Part shown: positions 24,001 through 37,827 of the stretch, in pieces
Position numbering within the stretch: position 1 is the stretch's first letter
Layout: every line of letters starts with the position of its first letter
DNA from: Trogon surrucura
Lineage: Eukaryota > Chordata > Aves > Trogoniformes > Trogonidae
Direction of reading: 5' to 3'
Length of the DNA stretch: 64,000 nucleotides
NCBI GenBank assembly: GCA_020746105.1
Contig: CM036617.1
Span: 149,855,578 to 149,919,577, forward strand
Translations under genes and position numbers: made by a program
The notes under the pieces: generated by a model
Database searches by the model: none
Told to the model about the DNA's origin: nothing
Seen by the model: only the letters and a program-made list of their open reading frames with translations

Positions 24001-25937
24001 TTAAGAACAGTTTCCTACCTAGTTCAAACTAGGAAATAAGGATATGGAAGAATCTCTTTCCCTTTTCAAGCACCCATGCAGAGGAGTCAATGAGTGTTGA
24101 CCCTTTTTTGCCAGCTGAACCATCTGTGTGTTCCTGACAACTTCCCAGGTTTCACTTCCAGGCGATTCAGGTCTCTCTGTGTAGGAGGTGCTGGCTGGGG
24201 GACAGCACACCTGGATCTCAGAAGCATCTTCATCTGAGGGAGCCATTGCAAATCCCCACTGTTTACTTGGTTACTGGTTAACTGCAACAGGACAGATGCA
24301 GCCAGCGGATAAATCCTGGTTCCTGCCCTATCCGCTGGAGGATGTTTGTCTTGCCATAGGTAACTGATGGGTGAGGATGTGACGGGTGTCGTGTAGTGCA
24401 TAACACAAGCACCAAAAGGTCAAAATGCTGAATTTATTATGTGCCTTACCTGGGTGAGAGCATGTTTATTCTTCTCTGCAGTTTTGAGGTTTCATATCTC
24501 ATTCCACTCTATGGAAAGATATCTGCCAGTGACTGAGAAAAATGTTTTGAGGGAAAATTTTGGCTCAAAAGTGTGGCCAGAGTAGTCTTGTGTTTACATT
24601 TCTTGGACACTCACCTAGACATGTGGTTTCAGATCCTTGTTTGCCTGCTCCACCCCACATATTTCAGCCCAGATAAGTAGCAAAATTGGAGCATTCTTAC
24701 ACAAATCTGGTGGTTGCCATGAAGAGGTGCTTTGTCAATTTAAAAAAAAAAAAAAGAAAAAAAAAGGAATAGAATAACCAGTTTCTTGTATTGTGTATTG
24801 TAATGAATTTACTGTGTCTGGGAACAGGCCTGTATACAGTTAAGAAAGGTATCATCTCTAGGTTCAATGCTCTGCTCATAGGAATGCTTACTTACTTGCC
24901 ATATGCAGTTAATTATTCTGAAATTGTGTTTTCTTCTGTATGTTTTTGGGTTGTTTTTTCAATTTGTCTTAAACTGGTCTTAATTTTCCAGATAGTGCTC
25001 TCTGACAATAGAAAATACCAAGCACGGGATCTCTGGGGCCCCTTTACTTTGTTATTCCTAGTGTTTCGGACAAAAGGATTTAGGATGAAGCAGAGACAAC
25101 CTAATTGTTGTAGTTAGGAACTAAACTGTATGCATAAAAATGAATTGACCCTTGAGTTTTTTAGTTTCAGCCAATCCTTAGGTATACCCCATCGTAGGAA
25201 TACAGGATTTATTCTTCAAACTCTTCTTTTTCTCTGAATATGTTTATTAAAAGGACAAGCTATGTCCAATTTGCACCTGACTAATCCCAAGGAACTAATC
25301 TTATTTGCTGTCTGTAAATATTGGGGGTGCAGTTTTCCTGGAGGCTGGGGGAGAAGGGCAGGCAGATGATGTGATGAGAGGGCTCTCACTCATGTAGCAC
25401 CCTGTACAGTGAGGAGAAACACTTTAGCTGAGTGTCAAAACCAGATCAGAGAAAGCAAGCCTTTCCCACTAATTGGTTTCTAGACGTTATTTATTCCTTT
25501 TGTCACCAGATTCACTCACGCCTCTGGGACCACACAGCACTGCAGTGCCCCTGAACATGGCTTCATCGAGGGTTTTTTTCACACGCTGTCACACTTTGGG
25601 GCATGTGGTGGCTGCCATAACCTTCAGAATACCACACACCCCTAATGCAGTTGTGGGAGAATGAGTGCCATGTCTGTGAAGGAACCACGGCTCCTGGGGG
25701 AGAGAGTGGCTCGGAAGGATGCTGAGCCTTGCACCCCTGCAGTGGTGGAGGGTGCTCAGGAGAGCGGGGAACCAAATTGGGTCCTCCTGTCCACACCCAA
25801 CAGACAGCCCTCTGCCAAAGCTTGCTGTTTCTGGTACCTTCATTGCCAGGAGAGCTGGCCGTGGCAACTTGGGCTGTGAGTTCCCAGGCAGTCATGGCAA
25901 GCAGGGCTGACCCCGCACACTGCACTGCCACACTGTG
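21051..25937. other. Intergenic DNA
   Basis: It contains the longest open frame of the window (197 codons, plus strand 22681-23274). That frame lacks a recognisable domain, runs through low-conservation-type sequence and has no exon boundaries I can support. One A-rich tract is present. The 25500-25937 part is GC-rich and precedes the CR1. Confidence 0.5.
24742..24765 (+). repeat. A-rich tract
   Basis: Fourteen A, one G, nine A, then GG. No SINE or retrocopy body is recognisable upstream. Confidence 0.9.
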
Positions 25938-26436
25938 CCTGGACTGGACAGCTGCCTAGTAGAAAAAGACCTGGGGGTGTTGGTTGACAGCCGCCTGAGC
26001 GAGGGCTAGCAGCGTGCCCAAGTGGCCAAGAAGATCAGCAGCATCCTGGCCTGTATCAGGAATGGTGTTGTGAGTGGCTGAGAGAACTGTGGTTGTTTAA
26101 TCTGGAAAACAGGAGGCTCGGGGGAGACCTTATAATTGAAAGGAGGCTGTACCGAGGTGGTCTCTGCTCCCATGTAACAAGCAATATCACAAGAAGAAAC
26201 GGCCTCAAGTTGTGCCAGGAGAGATTTAGATTGGATATTAGGAAAAAATTTTCATGAAAGGGGTTGTTAAGCATTGGAACAGGCTGCTTAGAGAAGTGGT
26301 GAAGTCACCATCCCTGGAGGTATTTAAAATACAGATAGATGAGGTGATTAGTGACAAGGTTTAACTAGCATTGCTGAGTTAACAGTTGGATTTGGCGATC
26401 TTAAAGATCTTTTCTAACCTAAATGATTCTCTGACT
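25938..26436 (+). mobile_element. CR1 LINE 3' end, sense, 5'-truncated
   Basis: GAAAAAGACCTGGGGGTGTT and GGTTGACAGCCGCCTGAGCG come from the end of ORF2. They are followed by AAGTGGCCAAGAAGATCAGC, TTTAGATTGGATATTAGGAA, AGCATTGGAACAGGCTGC, CATCCCTGGAGGTATTTAAA and the terminal CCTAAATGATTCT. An internal deletion removes part of ORF2 between GGAATGGTGTTGTGAG and TGGCTGAGAGAACTG, near 26073. At about 500 bases it is the longest CR1 in the window and has no intact frame. Confidence 0.95.
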
Positions 26437-29400
26437 TGATGTAGGCAATGCAGTTGGGTGAAGGACCCAATCCAGCTGAAAACCAGCCTTGGGACATGGT
26501 GGGAAATGTTTCTTTTAAACCAAATCTGACCAGCTGCGCAGCCACGCAAATGGCACGAGGCAGGAGGCGCGGAGTGACCACCTAGTAGTCTCCCTCACTT
26601 GCCTCCCTCCTGCCCGAGTGGCAGGCCAAGCTCAGGGAAAACTTCTCAAGTATCCTCCTCCCTGCATTCAGGAGGCAGCCGGGCTGGTGTCCTTCCAGCA
26701 GGAGACGAGAAGACTGACAGATTGGCAAAAGGAGCATTATACCTCTGACAGCTTATGGATGTATGGGAAACAAGGTTGGCAAAAGGCAGCATTAGGTGTT
26801 CCTGCTGCCAGCTAATGGTGTCCAGTCGTGTGGGTGAGCCTAACAAAGACAGATAGCAATGGATTAACTGTACCAGAGCAAATGCTTTGTTGGCAAGTAA
26901 CCATTTACAACCTACTGTGCTCTTCCACCCAGAATTTTCCTACTAAATTCCCTGACAAACCACTCTCCGAGCACCACCTAGTGTCCAGTCTGGCAATTCG
27001 GGTGTTGTTAAAGTGGGAATACAGCCAGCTGGAGGGACAAAAAGGGGAAAATAAAATTCAGGAGGTCTCTTCTGTTTTCTTAAATCACCACAGACTACAG
27101 CACCTTCAGAAAAATCTACATTTGCAACACCTGAAATACCGCTTTTATTTTTAAAATCTGCTATCTTCTTAACAAGATCATCTTTTCTTGGATGTCTGAA
27201 ATCTCTCTGCACAGAAAAGCATAGCAACCACTTTCTCAATAGGGATGTTGAAGTCCTCGCTTTTGATAGGAGTATCTTGGTGGCTGAATGAGTGAGGAGC
27301 ACAGAGGTATCAAGAAGAGTCTTCATGAAAAATGCAGGTTCTTAAATGTTGGTGGCAAGGCGAGACAGCGGTTAAAATTCTGCTGCTTAAGAGCGCTGGA
27401 TTGTTTCCAAGAGGATGGAGCAATGTAGAGGAGAGCATGCCATGAAGAACAGCAAAATGAGACTGTGGTGTGCCTGGCAGTACGAGCTGGCATGTAAAGC
27501 TACAGAAATTATTGCAAAGTGTCCTATTTCTCATGAAGTCAGACACACAGCAGGAATGTTGGCACCTCTAATTCCAGTCTCTGAGCAGCATGTATCATCA
27601 TAGCTTATTGCCAAATACAGAATTTATTAGCATTATAGAGCCAGGAGCATGCATTTGTATCCCTTCTGTCATATATACACCTATGGGGTTAAGTCTTGTG
27701 GTTTGTAAAGGGGAGCAGACTAACTACCATACATAAGAAATTACTAAAATCTGACAGTCACATGTCTCCCAAAAAAGGACAGCCCATGAGATGACAATGA
27801 GGGGAAAAATTGCTTTGGAGAACACTTGCTCAAATTTTTGGTAGTTGTCTATACCATAGTACTTTCCCCCTCACATCTAACGTCAGTCCCACCCAGCAGA
27901 AATACTTCTGATCGCTGTATCTCAAGAGCCCTAGTTGCTCATACGAAGGTTCATCAAAGCCACCAACACCCTTGGTCAGTGCCCTGAGGGTCACTCCATC
28001 TTCACTAGAGGAGTGTTTGGCAATGCCCGCCTTTGCTTCTAAAGGGAAGCCCAGCTGGTTTCCAAAGACTATTAATTCACACCAATTTGCCCAGAGCTCA
28101 CCATGCCCCAGTCCTGTCCTGCAGTGAAAGGAGGACATGTCACAGGAGACACCGGTGTTGTTTGCCACGCACCTGGAGATTGTGTTTTAAGCAATTGCCA
28201 CTTTAAAATGGAGATGCAGAATAAAACATTAGAAGAAACAGAATTAACTTCTGAAGGGCCCTTCTTCGATAATGATATACATTGGAGAGGAAGAGAAAAA
28301 GTCATATAAATAACCTGTATATGTCCTTTATGAAGAGATGAGCTTTCCTGATGTGGGGTTGCCTGAACCCCCAGCAGCTGCTGAGCACCCCTGTGCTAGC
28401 TGACGTGAAGACACTCTATCTCAAGTTTGTCAATTCACAAGCGTGACGATTGTTAAGATTTCAGGTAGGGATTCTTCCTAGCAGATGTTTCTCTTCACTT
28501 ACCATTTGTTTTAATTATTCCTGATGTTTTGCCTATCAAATTGCAGACTTCTTCAAAGGAAAAGGAATAAGCAGTTGTCATAACAACAAAGCTCTTCATT
28601 ACCACAGGAACCTTTGACAGCTTTATTTAAAACATTTTAAAAAAAATTAAAAGAAAAATCCAACCAATTATTTTTATCAGTCTGATTCATGTTCTTCTTA
28701 AACAGATTACAGTGTGTTCTCTAGCAGTTACACTGTGAAGGGAGTATGGCATGAATATTTAATATAACGTAAACTTCAGGAGAAAATTTAAAAAGTGAGT
28801 TTGTTGTCATTATGAGCTTTCTGTGGCAACAGCTTGCCTTGACTTTCGGTTAGAGTATATGGTGTAAAATTTAAAGGTGGAAGTTTTCTCTTTTTTCCTC
28901 GTATATATGAAGCAAAAAATGATCACCGTATGACATCATAATACCGAGTTAGTCATTCATATGTTCTAGGCAATTATGTTTCCCATTTTTCAAGCCAAAA
29001 TGAGGAGATTAGCAGCCTGAAGATTGAAGAGGAGGCATTCGTTTGCTGAGAGATTGAGGTCCTTTGTGAAGTTTAGAACTGACTCCTGGTTTTAATCTGC
29101 AGTTCTCTGAAGTTGAAGTGGGGCAGGGGAGGAGAAAGATGTTCAGCTATTCCTGTGCTGCCTTTCAGAAGAGGAAGACACAAGGAGGTATCAGCTCCCG
29201 GTGCCCCACTCCCAAGAAATAGCCAGTTAACTGGGAGATGCAACCTGCTGGGGCAGGATGAGGAAGAGGAGGAGGCTGATCCATGGGCAGAGCACTACCT
29301 GGCCAAAGGAGAGTGGGAGCCAATGCATCCTTGTATTTCTTTTCACACAAAAGAGGTAAATAGCTCCCACTATCTCCTGTTTAACTTGTGCACTGAAATT

Positions 29401-31475
29401 TGAAAGATGCTTTTCTTGATTTCACATTCTAATTTTTAGAATGAAATAAAGGCTAAAAGTCTTTCATCTGTTCAAGGCATTTATAGTATCCTTAGCAAAA
29501 GGATTTTTTTTACAGAGAAGTGAAGGATAATAGTGGAAGTGTTAAACTCATATCCCTTAAAATAAGTTACGTTTGTTCCCCAGTTTGAACAGAGATGTTT
29601 CTTGCTGGGCGTAATCAACAACTTAATTCTCTTCCTAAGCCAAGGAAAGAATGAATATCTGCAGAGACCTATCGTTCTGTCTTCAACCTATAAAGGAATA
29701 TAAAAAGCAGCTGTTGCATTAATCTTAAGAAGATGATAGCTGTAAATTGCCTTGTCTCACAGACACTTCTGCAGATGCCCATAATTCCTCTGTCACGACA
29801 ATGATCAGGAAAAGCAGGGAAAATCCCAAATATATAAGGTCAGACTCCTTTCCCACAGGAGTAGATTACTTAACCTCAGCGATGTGTTGGGACCCCAGTA
29901 TTTGACAGTTTTGTGGCAGAGACGGTTTTGCTTACTTTTTAAAAAGGATTAGCCTCATACAGAAGAACTTGGTTTACTCCTGAGAGGAGGCTATGGGGTG
30001 CTTTGTGTATTAGTTTCCTTATAGCATGCTTCATCTACCCACAATCTGGGTTTGATGGCTTCACTTTGATGGGAAATATGGCTGTGGCTCTCCTGTTACA
30101 CGAGATGGTGTAGGGAGTTATTATTTAATTATGACAACTACACACATACAAGACATTGCATTAGAAAACACACATACACCATCTGCTAGATACCATGATT
30201 TAGCTGTAGGCGTACAAGAGCAGAGTCTTATGAGCATTAACTTTATTCTCAGAGACTATAAATGCGGGTCTCCTTGCACAGCACTGCCAAGGGAGGCATT
30301 CAGGGGAAGAATATTCCTCGATGATATAGTCATTACTGTTTCAGCAAGACGTTAATTTTTACAATAAATAAGCTTAATCTTTTTATGCATATCGTTTTAG
30401 AAAATAAACAGGCCATTTTTATGAGCTACTTAGAACTGGGGCTGGGATGGGATTTGCGGTAAGATCCTGCATATGCTACAAATCGTAAGCAGTTTTTAAT
30501 TCCTCGGGAACTAGTGCAGATCATTACTTGCTGTTGTGTTTTAACTAACGTATAAATGCAACATTTGTGTGTGTTTCAAAGTACTGAGAAAGCAGACACA
30601 TTGCCTGGTGGAATTAAATTGTTGATCACTAGAGAAAGAAGACAACTGAAATTCATGCACTGAACTTACAGTTTTAATGCACCTTTCTTTGATTGTTAAT
30701 GGAGAACTTGTATAGAAAACAGCTGGCAGGGAAAAGCCTGATCACTGGCCATAAATCCCCTTGGACTTAAGTCTGCTCTCCTTTGCTAGCCACTTTTGTA
30801 ACCTGAACAGAGGCTGGCAAACAGCAGGCAGTTCAATTCTGGTATCTTTAACCACTGACCTCACTTGTAGAAAGAAAGTAATAACGCTATTTGGGACTCC
30901 TGAGAATATGATGATCCTGCCTCACATGGGCTGTGAATAGTAATGTATAATGAATGTATGATTCTTATGTGAATTGTCCATTAATGTTTGCTGGAGAAAT
31001 AATGTGGTTGTTATCTTGAGGATAACAGAGATGTCTTTTAGATTAAGTATTAAAGAAAGAAACAATATTTCCAACCACAGTCAGTCTCATGAGCAAACCT
31101 TGGGAGTGCACTGACTTTGCCTTCTGGACAGAACTGATGAGTGCATTTACATGACAGTCTCAGTTTTGACACCAGCTACCATGTCATGTCCTGGCCAAGA
31201 GATTTCACAGATTTGGTGAGATTCTGTGAAGGAGCTGAACCATTCCAGCCCAAAATAGCCTGGCTTTCAGAATAGAAATGTAGCCTGTGGTTTGGGCTGC
31301 TGCTGGTGACTTTCTATGACGCAGGCTCAGTTCACTGTTCAGCCATGGGTTTGCCCGTGAGTCTGGACAAAGCTGTGCACACTGAGCCTCCATTCCTCTG
31401 TTATGAACACGCTGATCTCACATTCTCAGGAAATCTCATTTTCTCTTTAACTTCCAAAACGGTGCTCAAGAACTG
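26437..31475. other. Intergenic DNA
   Basis: No gene, repeat family or RNA is recognised. Open frames of about 110-127 codons at 26828-27326 and 27830-28168 overlap frames on the other strand and look random. Confidence 0.55.
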
Positions 31476-31578
31476 TGGAAAAGAGGATCACTTAACTAGG
31501 TTAGCTTTTATGGAAAATGGGATCACTTAATTAGGTTAGTTTTGTGGAAAAGGGGATTACTTAAGTAGGTTAGCTTTG
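31476..31578 (+). repeat. Three-copy tandem repeat, unit 34-35 bases
   Basis: Units begin at 31476, 31511 and 31545. Each reads TGGAAAAKRGGATYACTTAA then NTAGGTTAGYTTT. The copies differ from each other at a few positions, and the third is followed by CTGCAAGCAGC. A very short minisatellite whose length may vary between individuals. Confidence 0.95.
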
Positions 31579-32279
31579 GCTGCAAGCAGCCACAGGGTTG
31601 TGTTGCTCTATCCCAGAAGCATCCTCGTTTCAACAGCTACAAATTTATGTTAAATACTTACACTCTCCGCGGCACGAGAGTTTAGCAGAATTGTATGCCT
31701 CTTCTCGCTATCCACTGAGCCAAACAGTTGTATCTTGCAATTACAGAAAGAGTAAAATAATATCAAGCCTGAGATTGCTGTGGCTTCTGAGACCCACCTG
31801 CCCCCTCCAGCTCTCACTCGCTCTGTAGAACATGGGATCCCACATTACATCGGGCAGTAGCCCTAGTTTGCCCTTCTAGCTGTACATACACCACTACCTA
31901 ACAGAAATACAAACATCAGCTAAGGAGCTGTGTTAACATCCCAAGCCACGAAACTAGGGCTGGAATGAAGTGGCAGCAAACTGAAGCTGACCCTAAAGTC
32001 ATACCTGGTATGTGCTGAATTAACAACACTCCCTCCACACCCTTGGGCAGAGTCACCTTGGGTTCCTTAAACTGTGCAATTGTCCAAAACGCTTACTTAT
32101 TTTAAAACATTGGCTTCTAGACAAATCAAATTCTAGGCAAAACATGAAAACATCAGTAGTTTTGCTTGGTAAAGTAGGTAGAGGGATTTTGTGGGGTTTT
32201 TTTTTTTGGTTTAAAGTGCATTTTATAATGTAAATATAACCTGGATGAGAAAGAGAAAAAATGTTTTCGTCACGAAAGC

Positions 32280-32545
32280 AACTGTAATTCCCAATTAAAC
32301 AACACCTAATAAATGTTGGTATTGTTCAGTCGCTGTGGAGGCCACCACTAACATCACACGGTGTGTAGGCGCCCAAAGCTCTTGTTTGTTTCTAAAGCGA
32401 TCAGGTCACACCACTCAGTTCCCCCCAATTTATTTAAATCTGTTACTTTATTTCAAGTGCTAATTATCTCTCACAACAAACAGAGCCTTGTCAGCTGCAA
32501 TTACTGGCATTACAATAGATTATGAACAGAAAAGTGTGTCTTGAA
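32280..32545. other. Possible conserved non-coding element
   Basis: Unique sequence with several homeodomain-like and E-box-like words (GCTAATTATC, CAGCTGCAATTACTGG, CAATTAAACAAC) and no repeat signature or open frame. Its composition resembles vertebrate enhancers. This is only a suggestion. Confidence 0.2.
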
Positions 32546-32884
32546 GCAAGAAGTGTTGCCTTGGTTACCAACCCAAAATGCTCCTGGATTGCATCTGTAA
32601 CCACAATTTCCTGATTATACCTGAAATTTTTCATGAGCAAGGCCCCTCTTTTCCTCCTACATTAGTACAGGGCATCACGAGCCAAATTTTGCCCTACAGA
32701 ATTGTGATTTAAACCCACGGACAGTGCAAGGTTGGAGCTGGTGGTAAATTATCCTAAAGGCACAAGGAAGACTTTACATTTTGCATGAATAGAAGGGGAT
32801 GTATTTTGCTCTTGGACATAGTGTACACAGGGATAATTCCTCTGTCTTCACAAATGTTGTGCCTGACTCGTAAATGATAATAGG

Positions 32885-33090
32885 CTCTTGTCCAGTAACC
32901 CGAAGCAGGTGCGTTTCTCCTTCCTACCAAACACTCCGAGGCGTGCGAAGAGCTGGCACCGGCGAAGGAGCCTTGGACTGGTTGTAAATGCGGTTTCCAG
33001 GATAGTTGTGAGATAGGGTTTTGATTTGACTTGGCAGAAGGAGAAATGTCAGCCGTGAAGGAAGCGTGAGTTCAGGCGAGAAGTTGGGAG
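32885..33090. other. Local CpG-rich patch
   Basis: Roughly a dozen CpGs in about 200 bases, including CTCCGAGGCGTGCGAAG and CACCGGCGAAGG. No coding exon with splice sites is seen. Possible enhancer or non-coding transcript start. Confidence 0.35.
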
Positions 33091-33701
33091 GTTGGGTACG
33101 TCTCTCATCCTGTGTCACACAGCCAAAAGTTAAATGCCTCTGATTGCCTGAGAAATGTGTGCTTGTCTTTCATTCCACGTACAGTTGCTTAAAATAGGAG
33201 AGAATCAAAGCCAGCGGAGATACAGTGCTGAAACTTCGCGACCTTGTCAGTTGAGTGAGGTTTCAGGGAGTTGGCTCAGGGAGTTCAATCAGCCACTAAA
33301 AAAGAAGATAAAAAATGAACTGGGATGCCTAAATCATACTTCCATTGAATGTAGTCAAGCATATCCTAAACTGCAGCCCTACAAAGCACCATTTATTTGG
33401 ACTCTTAGCTTGTGCCTCATAATCTTTTATGGGCAGTTTTCTCCTTACAGGCTTTCCAAAAACCTCACAATCCACTTCAGTGCACAGGGAGCAGCTTCCT
33501 AGTCATGAAACGGCTGCACAGCTTGTTACCTATCTTTGTGCCTAAGCCTTATCAAGATCTCCAAGCAATCTATTAATACATTTGCTTCTCCCAGAAGAGT
33601 CTGAAAATTTTGTGAATGCCTACCAGATTGAGTAAAATGAGATGGAAGCCTCTGCTTTCGTTCAAGTTCTGTCTTAAACAGGAGTTTTTCTGACCCTGTG
33701 C

Positions 33702-33762
33702 AGTGGCTCAGTGTTAAGACGTTTGGTTAGAAAGGAGGATTGAGTCCCGATTGAGTTACCTC
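33702..33762 (+). repeat. tRNA-derived SINE head or tRNA pseudogene remnant
   Basis: TGGCTCAGTGT resembles a pol III A box (TRGCNNAGYGG), and GGATTGAGTCC at 33737-33747 resembles a B box (GGTTCGANTCC). The two boxes are about 13 bases closer than in a true tRNA, and no acceptor stem pairs, so this is not a functional tRNA gene. It could be a MIR head or another tRNA SINE. Confidence 0.4.
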
Positions 33763-36000
33763 TCCTCCCTCTCACCTCCCTCTACGTGCCCCTATTGCCA
33801 GCTTGCTGGAGGGGAAGCATTTTGCTGTGCTGCAGCACAGGAGAGACTCAGCAATGATTTGGGACAGAGGGCAGGAGAGAGACCATAGCCAGCTGTGTGG
33901 TTATGGTATTAAGTTTAAAAGAGGGAACTCAAAGTTCCAGTCCCAGCTCTTTCTGTATTTTATGTGTGTAAAATCCATGTCATGTACAACAGATCATTTT
34001 CTAGTAGCATGCACTGGGACCAAAGACTCTTGCTCTCAGAGGAAAGCTCTCAATAATAATCTGAAAAGCCACGGTCCCTCCTACTTCGGCAGACTCTTCT
34101 CTCCCCGGCTCAATTAGTAATGAAGCTCTCAGCTTTTCAGAAGACGGCTCAAGTGAAGGCTCCCACCCTCACTCACGGCTGTGCTTCAGCACGGTCATGC
34201 ACACGTGCACCTGTACAGGCACAGCGTCAGAACTAGGCTGTCACCTGGATGTTAGGGTAGGATGTTGCATACGAACCTCAAATTCTTAACCCAGGACTGA
34301 CACTGCCTTACATAGCTGATTTATTCTGTGTTTATAAGTAAAGTCTCACCTGCTGAAACCAGCGCTGAAAAATAGCCCTTCCCATTTGTGCTCAGCTTAG
34401 TACTCCAGTGCCAACACAATTCAAAGAGAGCAAACGTCGTTCAGTTCCCCCTCATGTGCCATCCCCAAAAGCCCTTGGGATGCTCGGAGCGTGCTGTGTT
34501 TGGATGATGGGATTGCACAGCCATTGCTGGGAGCCAGGATAGCTGGCAGAGCTTCCGTGGTCACACAAACACCCAGAACTGGCACTGGAAAGGCAAAGCT
34601 CAGCTGGTGGTCTAAGCCAGGTGAGGAGCTGTCATCATCAAGGGGCTCATTATTGGCTTTGGTGATGTTACAGAAATTATTCAGGCTACCTGACACTTTC
34701 TTTGATAATAGCAGCAGAAATATCAGAGGCTACATAGAGGGCAAGGCTATGCAGCTTCACAAGGCCATCCAGATCTCTTTTCTCAAACTCCACAGGTTTT
34801 GGGAGTTCAAGCCACCAAAAACTACTTTAAGGAACATGTTTTTATTTCAGCTTTGGAATCATTAGCTAGAGATAAATAACAGGCTTTACGGGGGTTAGGT
34901 AGATGACTGGGGAGCATACTCCAGTGTCTCCTCTTAGTTCATGTTTTTCATCCCCCTGATTTTTACAGCATGAGCACTGATCTGTACTCATGGCATGAGT
35001 AACCGGTTTATGTTTACCTGAACCCAGATATAAATATTTCCATAAAGATAAAATTTTAATGCAGGGGTTTATGTCAAAGGCTGTTATTTCTAGGCTGCCA
35101 TTAAGAAATCCATGCTGCTGTGGTTTAAATGGAAAATTTTAGAGCTGATTATAAAATGTTGAAATCAGACACAGCTATGAAGACTTGATAGTACCTGAAC
35201 TGGAGAGAGAAGATCCTGCCAGGGATAAAAAAGCAGAGGGAAGGACTGGAAACCAAATGCAAAAGCACATAGCCAGGGTCCAGCATGGCACCACTGTCAG
35301 AAGAATGTTATCGGTACCATAATAAGGTCCTCCCCCAGTACATGTTTTTTTGGGTTAGCCCGGGAAATGAATGGTACCATAGTACAGCTGCTTCACAGAT
35401 AAGTTTTGTCTGCTTCAAAAATTAACTCAGTAACCTCAAATAAACAGGAGTTTAAATAAAAATAGACTGCTTTAAGAGGAAGTAACGAGGATGGAGGGGG
35501 AGCGCTGGGGAGGAACAGCAGCACAGACAGACATCTGGGAGTCCAGAGAGGAAGAGGCTTAAGGTTAGTCCATTATGCTCTTACAAAAATCAGATTTTTT
35601 TTCCTAGCTTGAGCTTTTGCATTGTTGTTTTTTTGTGGTGTTTGTTTTGTTTTGTTTTTTTATAACACCCCCTCTCCATGCCTGGGAATTAATATAGATT
35701 AATTTCTACCAGCCCTTGATATTTTCTGTGCCTGGCAGTGCTCCACAGCACAGAGGAGGAGGAGAAGGATAGCTGACCTCTGCATGTGGTTTACAGGACT
35801 GCTTGCAGACGAAGTAGGCACAAGCAGGTTTGTGTGATTGTTTAGATGTAGTATTTGAGTGGCCTCTAATGCATTTTGTCTGCATGGAGCCAGCCCTGGA
35901 ATATGTCTAAAAGGCTCCCCTACTAGGGTGCAACAGGTTTTGACAACCACCGGTGCTCGAAGGAAGAGCAAATGTGTGATTTAGACCATTGTTAGGCACC

Positions 36001-36017
36001 TTTTTTTTTTTTTTTTT
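36001..36017 (+). repeat. Poly-T tract
   Basis: A run of seventeen T. As poly-A on the minus strand it could mark a retroposed end, but the adjacent minus-strand sequence is not recognisable. Confidence 0.9.
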
Positions 36018-37827
36018 CACAAAGAGAGTTGTCACATTGGGAAATTGTGAAGCTGCATATAATAGGATGCTGACTGCAAAACACGTTACAGTCATGCTCT
36101 CCTATTATTTAACAATGTAAGTATGGCTATTTACCAATCCTAGATTGCCAAACCACAGAGGAGTAAAACTGCATGAAAAACTTAGCATGTCTAACACAAA
36201 AATTTGTTCTATCGGAGGCTATGTTATTGTATTTTAAAATTTTATTAAGAAATAAATCTATTGTGCATTGTTTGCCTTAGAGGTGAGTGGTTCTGAAACT
36301 CTATTTCTTGTTTCCATGTAACCATGCTTCAGTGAATTTTGAAGTTTTTAACAAGAGTTAGGGGTCAGTTTCCTTAGGCAAGTTGAAGAAATTATTTCTG
36401 ATGATTTAGTTAATCATCATTTTAGTTAATGCAGTCATCTTGTGAACACACACCTGGCACCTATAATGAGATGGGGAAACTAACCTGTGGTGCACCTTTA
36501 AAATTAATGGATAAATAAACCCCAAAGAAAAGAAAAGAAAACCAGAACTTTAGACTGATTCTAGATCTGCTGTTGTTTTCTGCAACAATGGCAGTTTAAA
36601 TGAAGAAGGGAGCGGGCAAGTGGCACTGGAAGTGTACAAATGACCCTATTCCAATGGACAGTTTTACTGTCATAGACTAGAATTAACAACGTGGCACTGT
36701 GCAACCACAGAACGAAGGAGCTACTTTGTCCCATAGTCCCTGCAACAAGAAAAACGCAATTAAAAAACGCAGCCAGCTCCCTTTGATTTTATTATTTTAT
36801 TACCCTTTTCTGAACGCCCTTTATTTGTAATGCTTGCTTCTGCATTCCTTACAACCCCCAAATTCCTCAGCCTCAGGATTTGGGGGCACACGAGACCAGG
36901 CCTTCACTCTACTTCCTTGGAATATGCTCCCTTCTCAGATGGGGAGCTCCTCCAGAATAGAAATAACTAATGATGGTGTGACTACTTGAAAGCCACATCG
37001 AGGGAGGGAGGAACGAGATGCTATTCACTTTGGCAGTACAAATAAAGTGAGAGCTTTCTTTCTACAGGCATGTGTGGGAAGGGCAACAACAGAGCAATTA
37101 CATGGTGGGTGGGAAAGGGGATTTTGTCACTTTGGCAGTGCTGACAGACAGAAATAAACTGCTTCTAGGGGGATAGCAGGGTAAGAACTTGCACATCAAG
37201 TGCATAAGCAGAATTAAAATGGGCCCTTAAGGGGATTTATTGAGGGCTGGTGTGTTTTTTTTTTTTAAGTGCCTGAGGCCCCTACTATTTCATTGTGTGG
37301 AAGTCAAGAATCAGGAGTGAAGAGAGAGTGAGAAAGTTGCATCCAAACTAGTAAGAAAGAGTTATGACTGCAAGAATGATTGCAACCCTTATGCAGCTGT
37401 TACAGATGTGAGGGAATGGCACATTCATTGTGTACAGCTGGTGAAAGATGGAGTCGTGGTCAAGCAGACAACATGGAAGAAACCTTCTCCCCTTTTGAAA
37501 CCAACAGTGCAGTCCCTTTCCTCTTTTTGGCGAGTAAAACTATGCCATGTACTGGCCGTGGTGTCCAGAGGGGTCTAATGCTGCCTTAGGGTACATGACA
37601 CATTGCCACGATGAGGCAGTAAATTATCTGAACTAGTCTGAAATCCCTCTGTCTGTGACAGACTTTGTCAGCTGGTGCTACTCCTATTTTCTCCTGTTTT
37701 CCCTGGAATTCCATATTACTCATACAAAGGCAGAAGGCAAAGTCTGCTCCAGTTCAACTGGAAGAGGGAAACAAAGTGTAGCTGTTCTGAACCCACAACT
37801 CCAGGGTGCTGTTGGCCTTTTGTGGGA

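Noticed and set aside
36001-36095. Poly-T considered as the reversed tail of a retrocopy
   Set aside because: No gene-like or SINE-like sequence adjoins it and no flanking duplication is seen.
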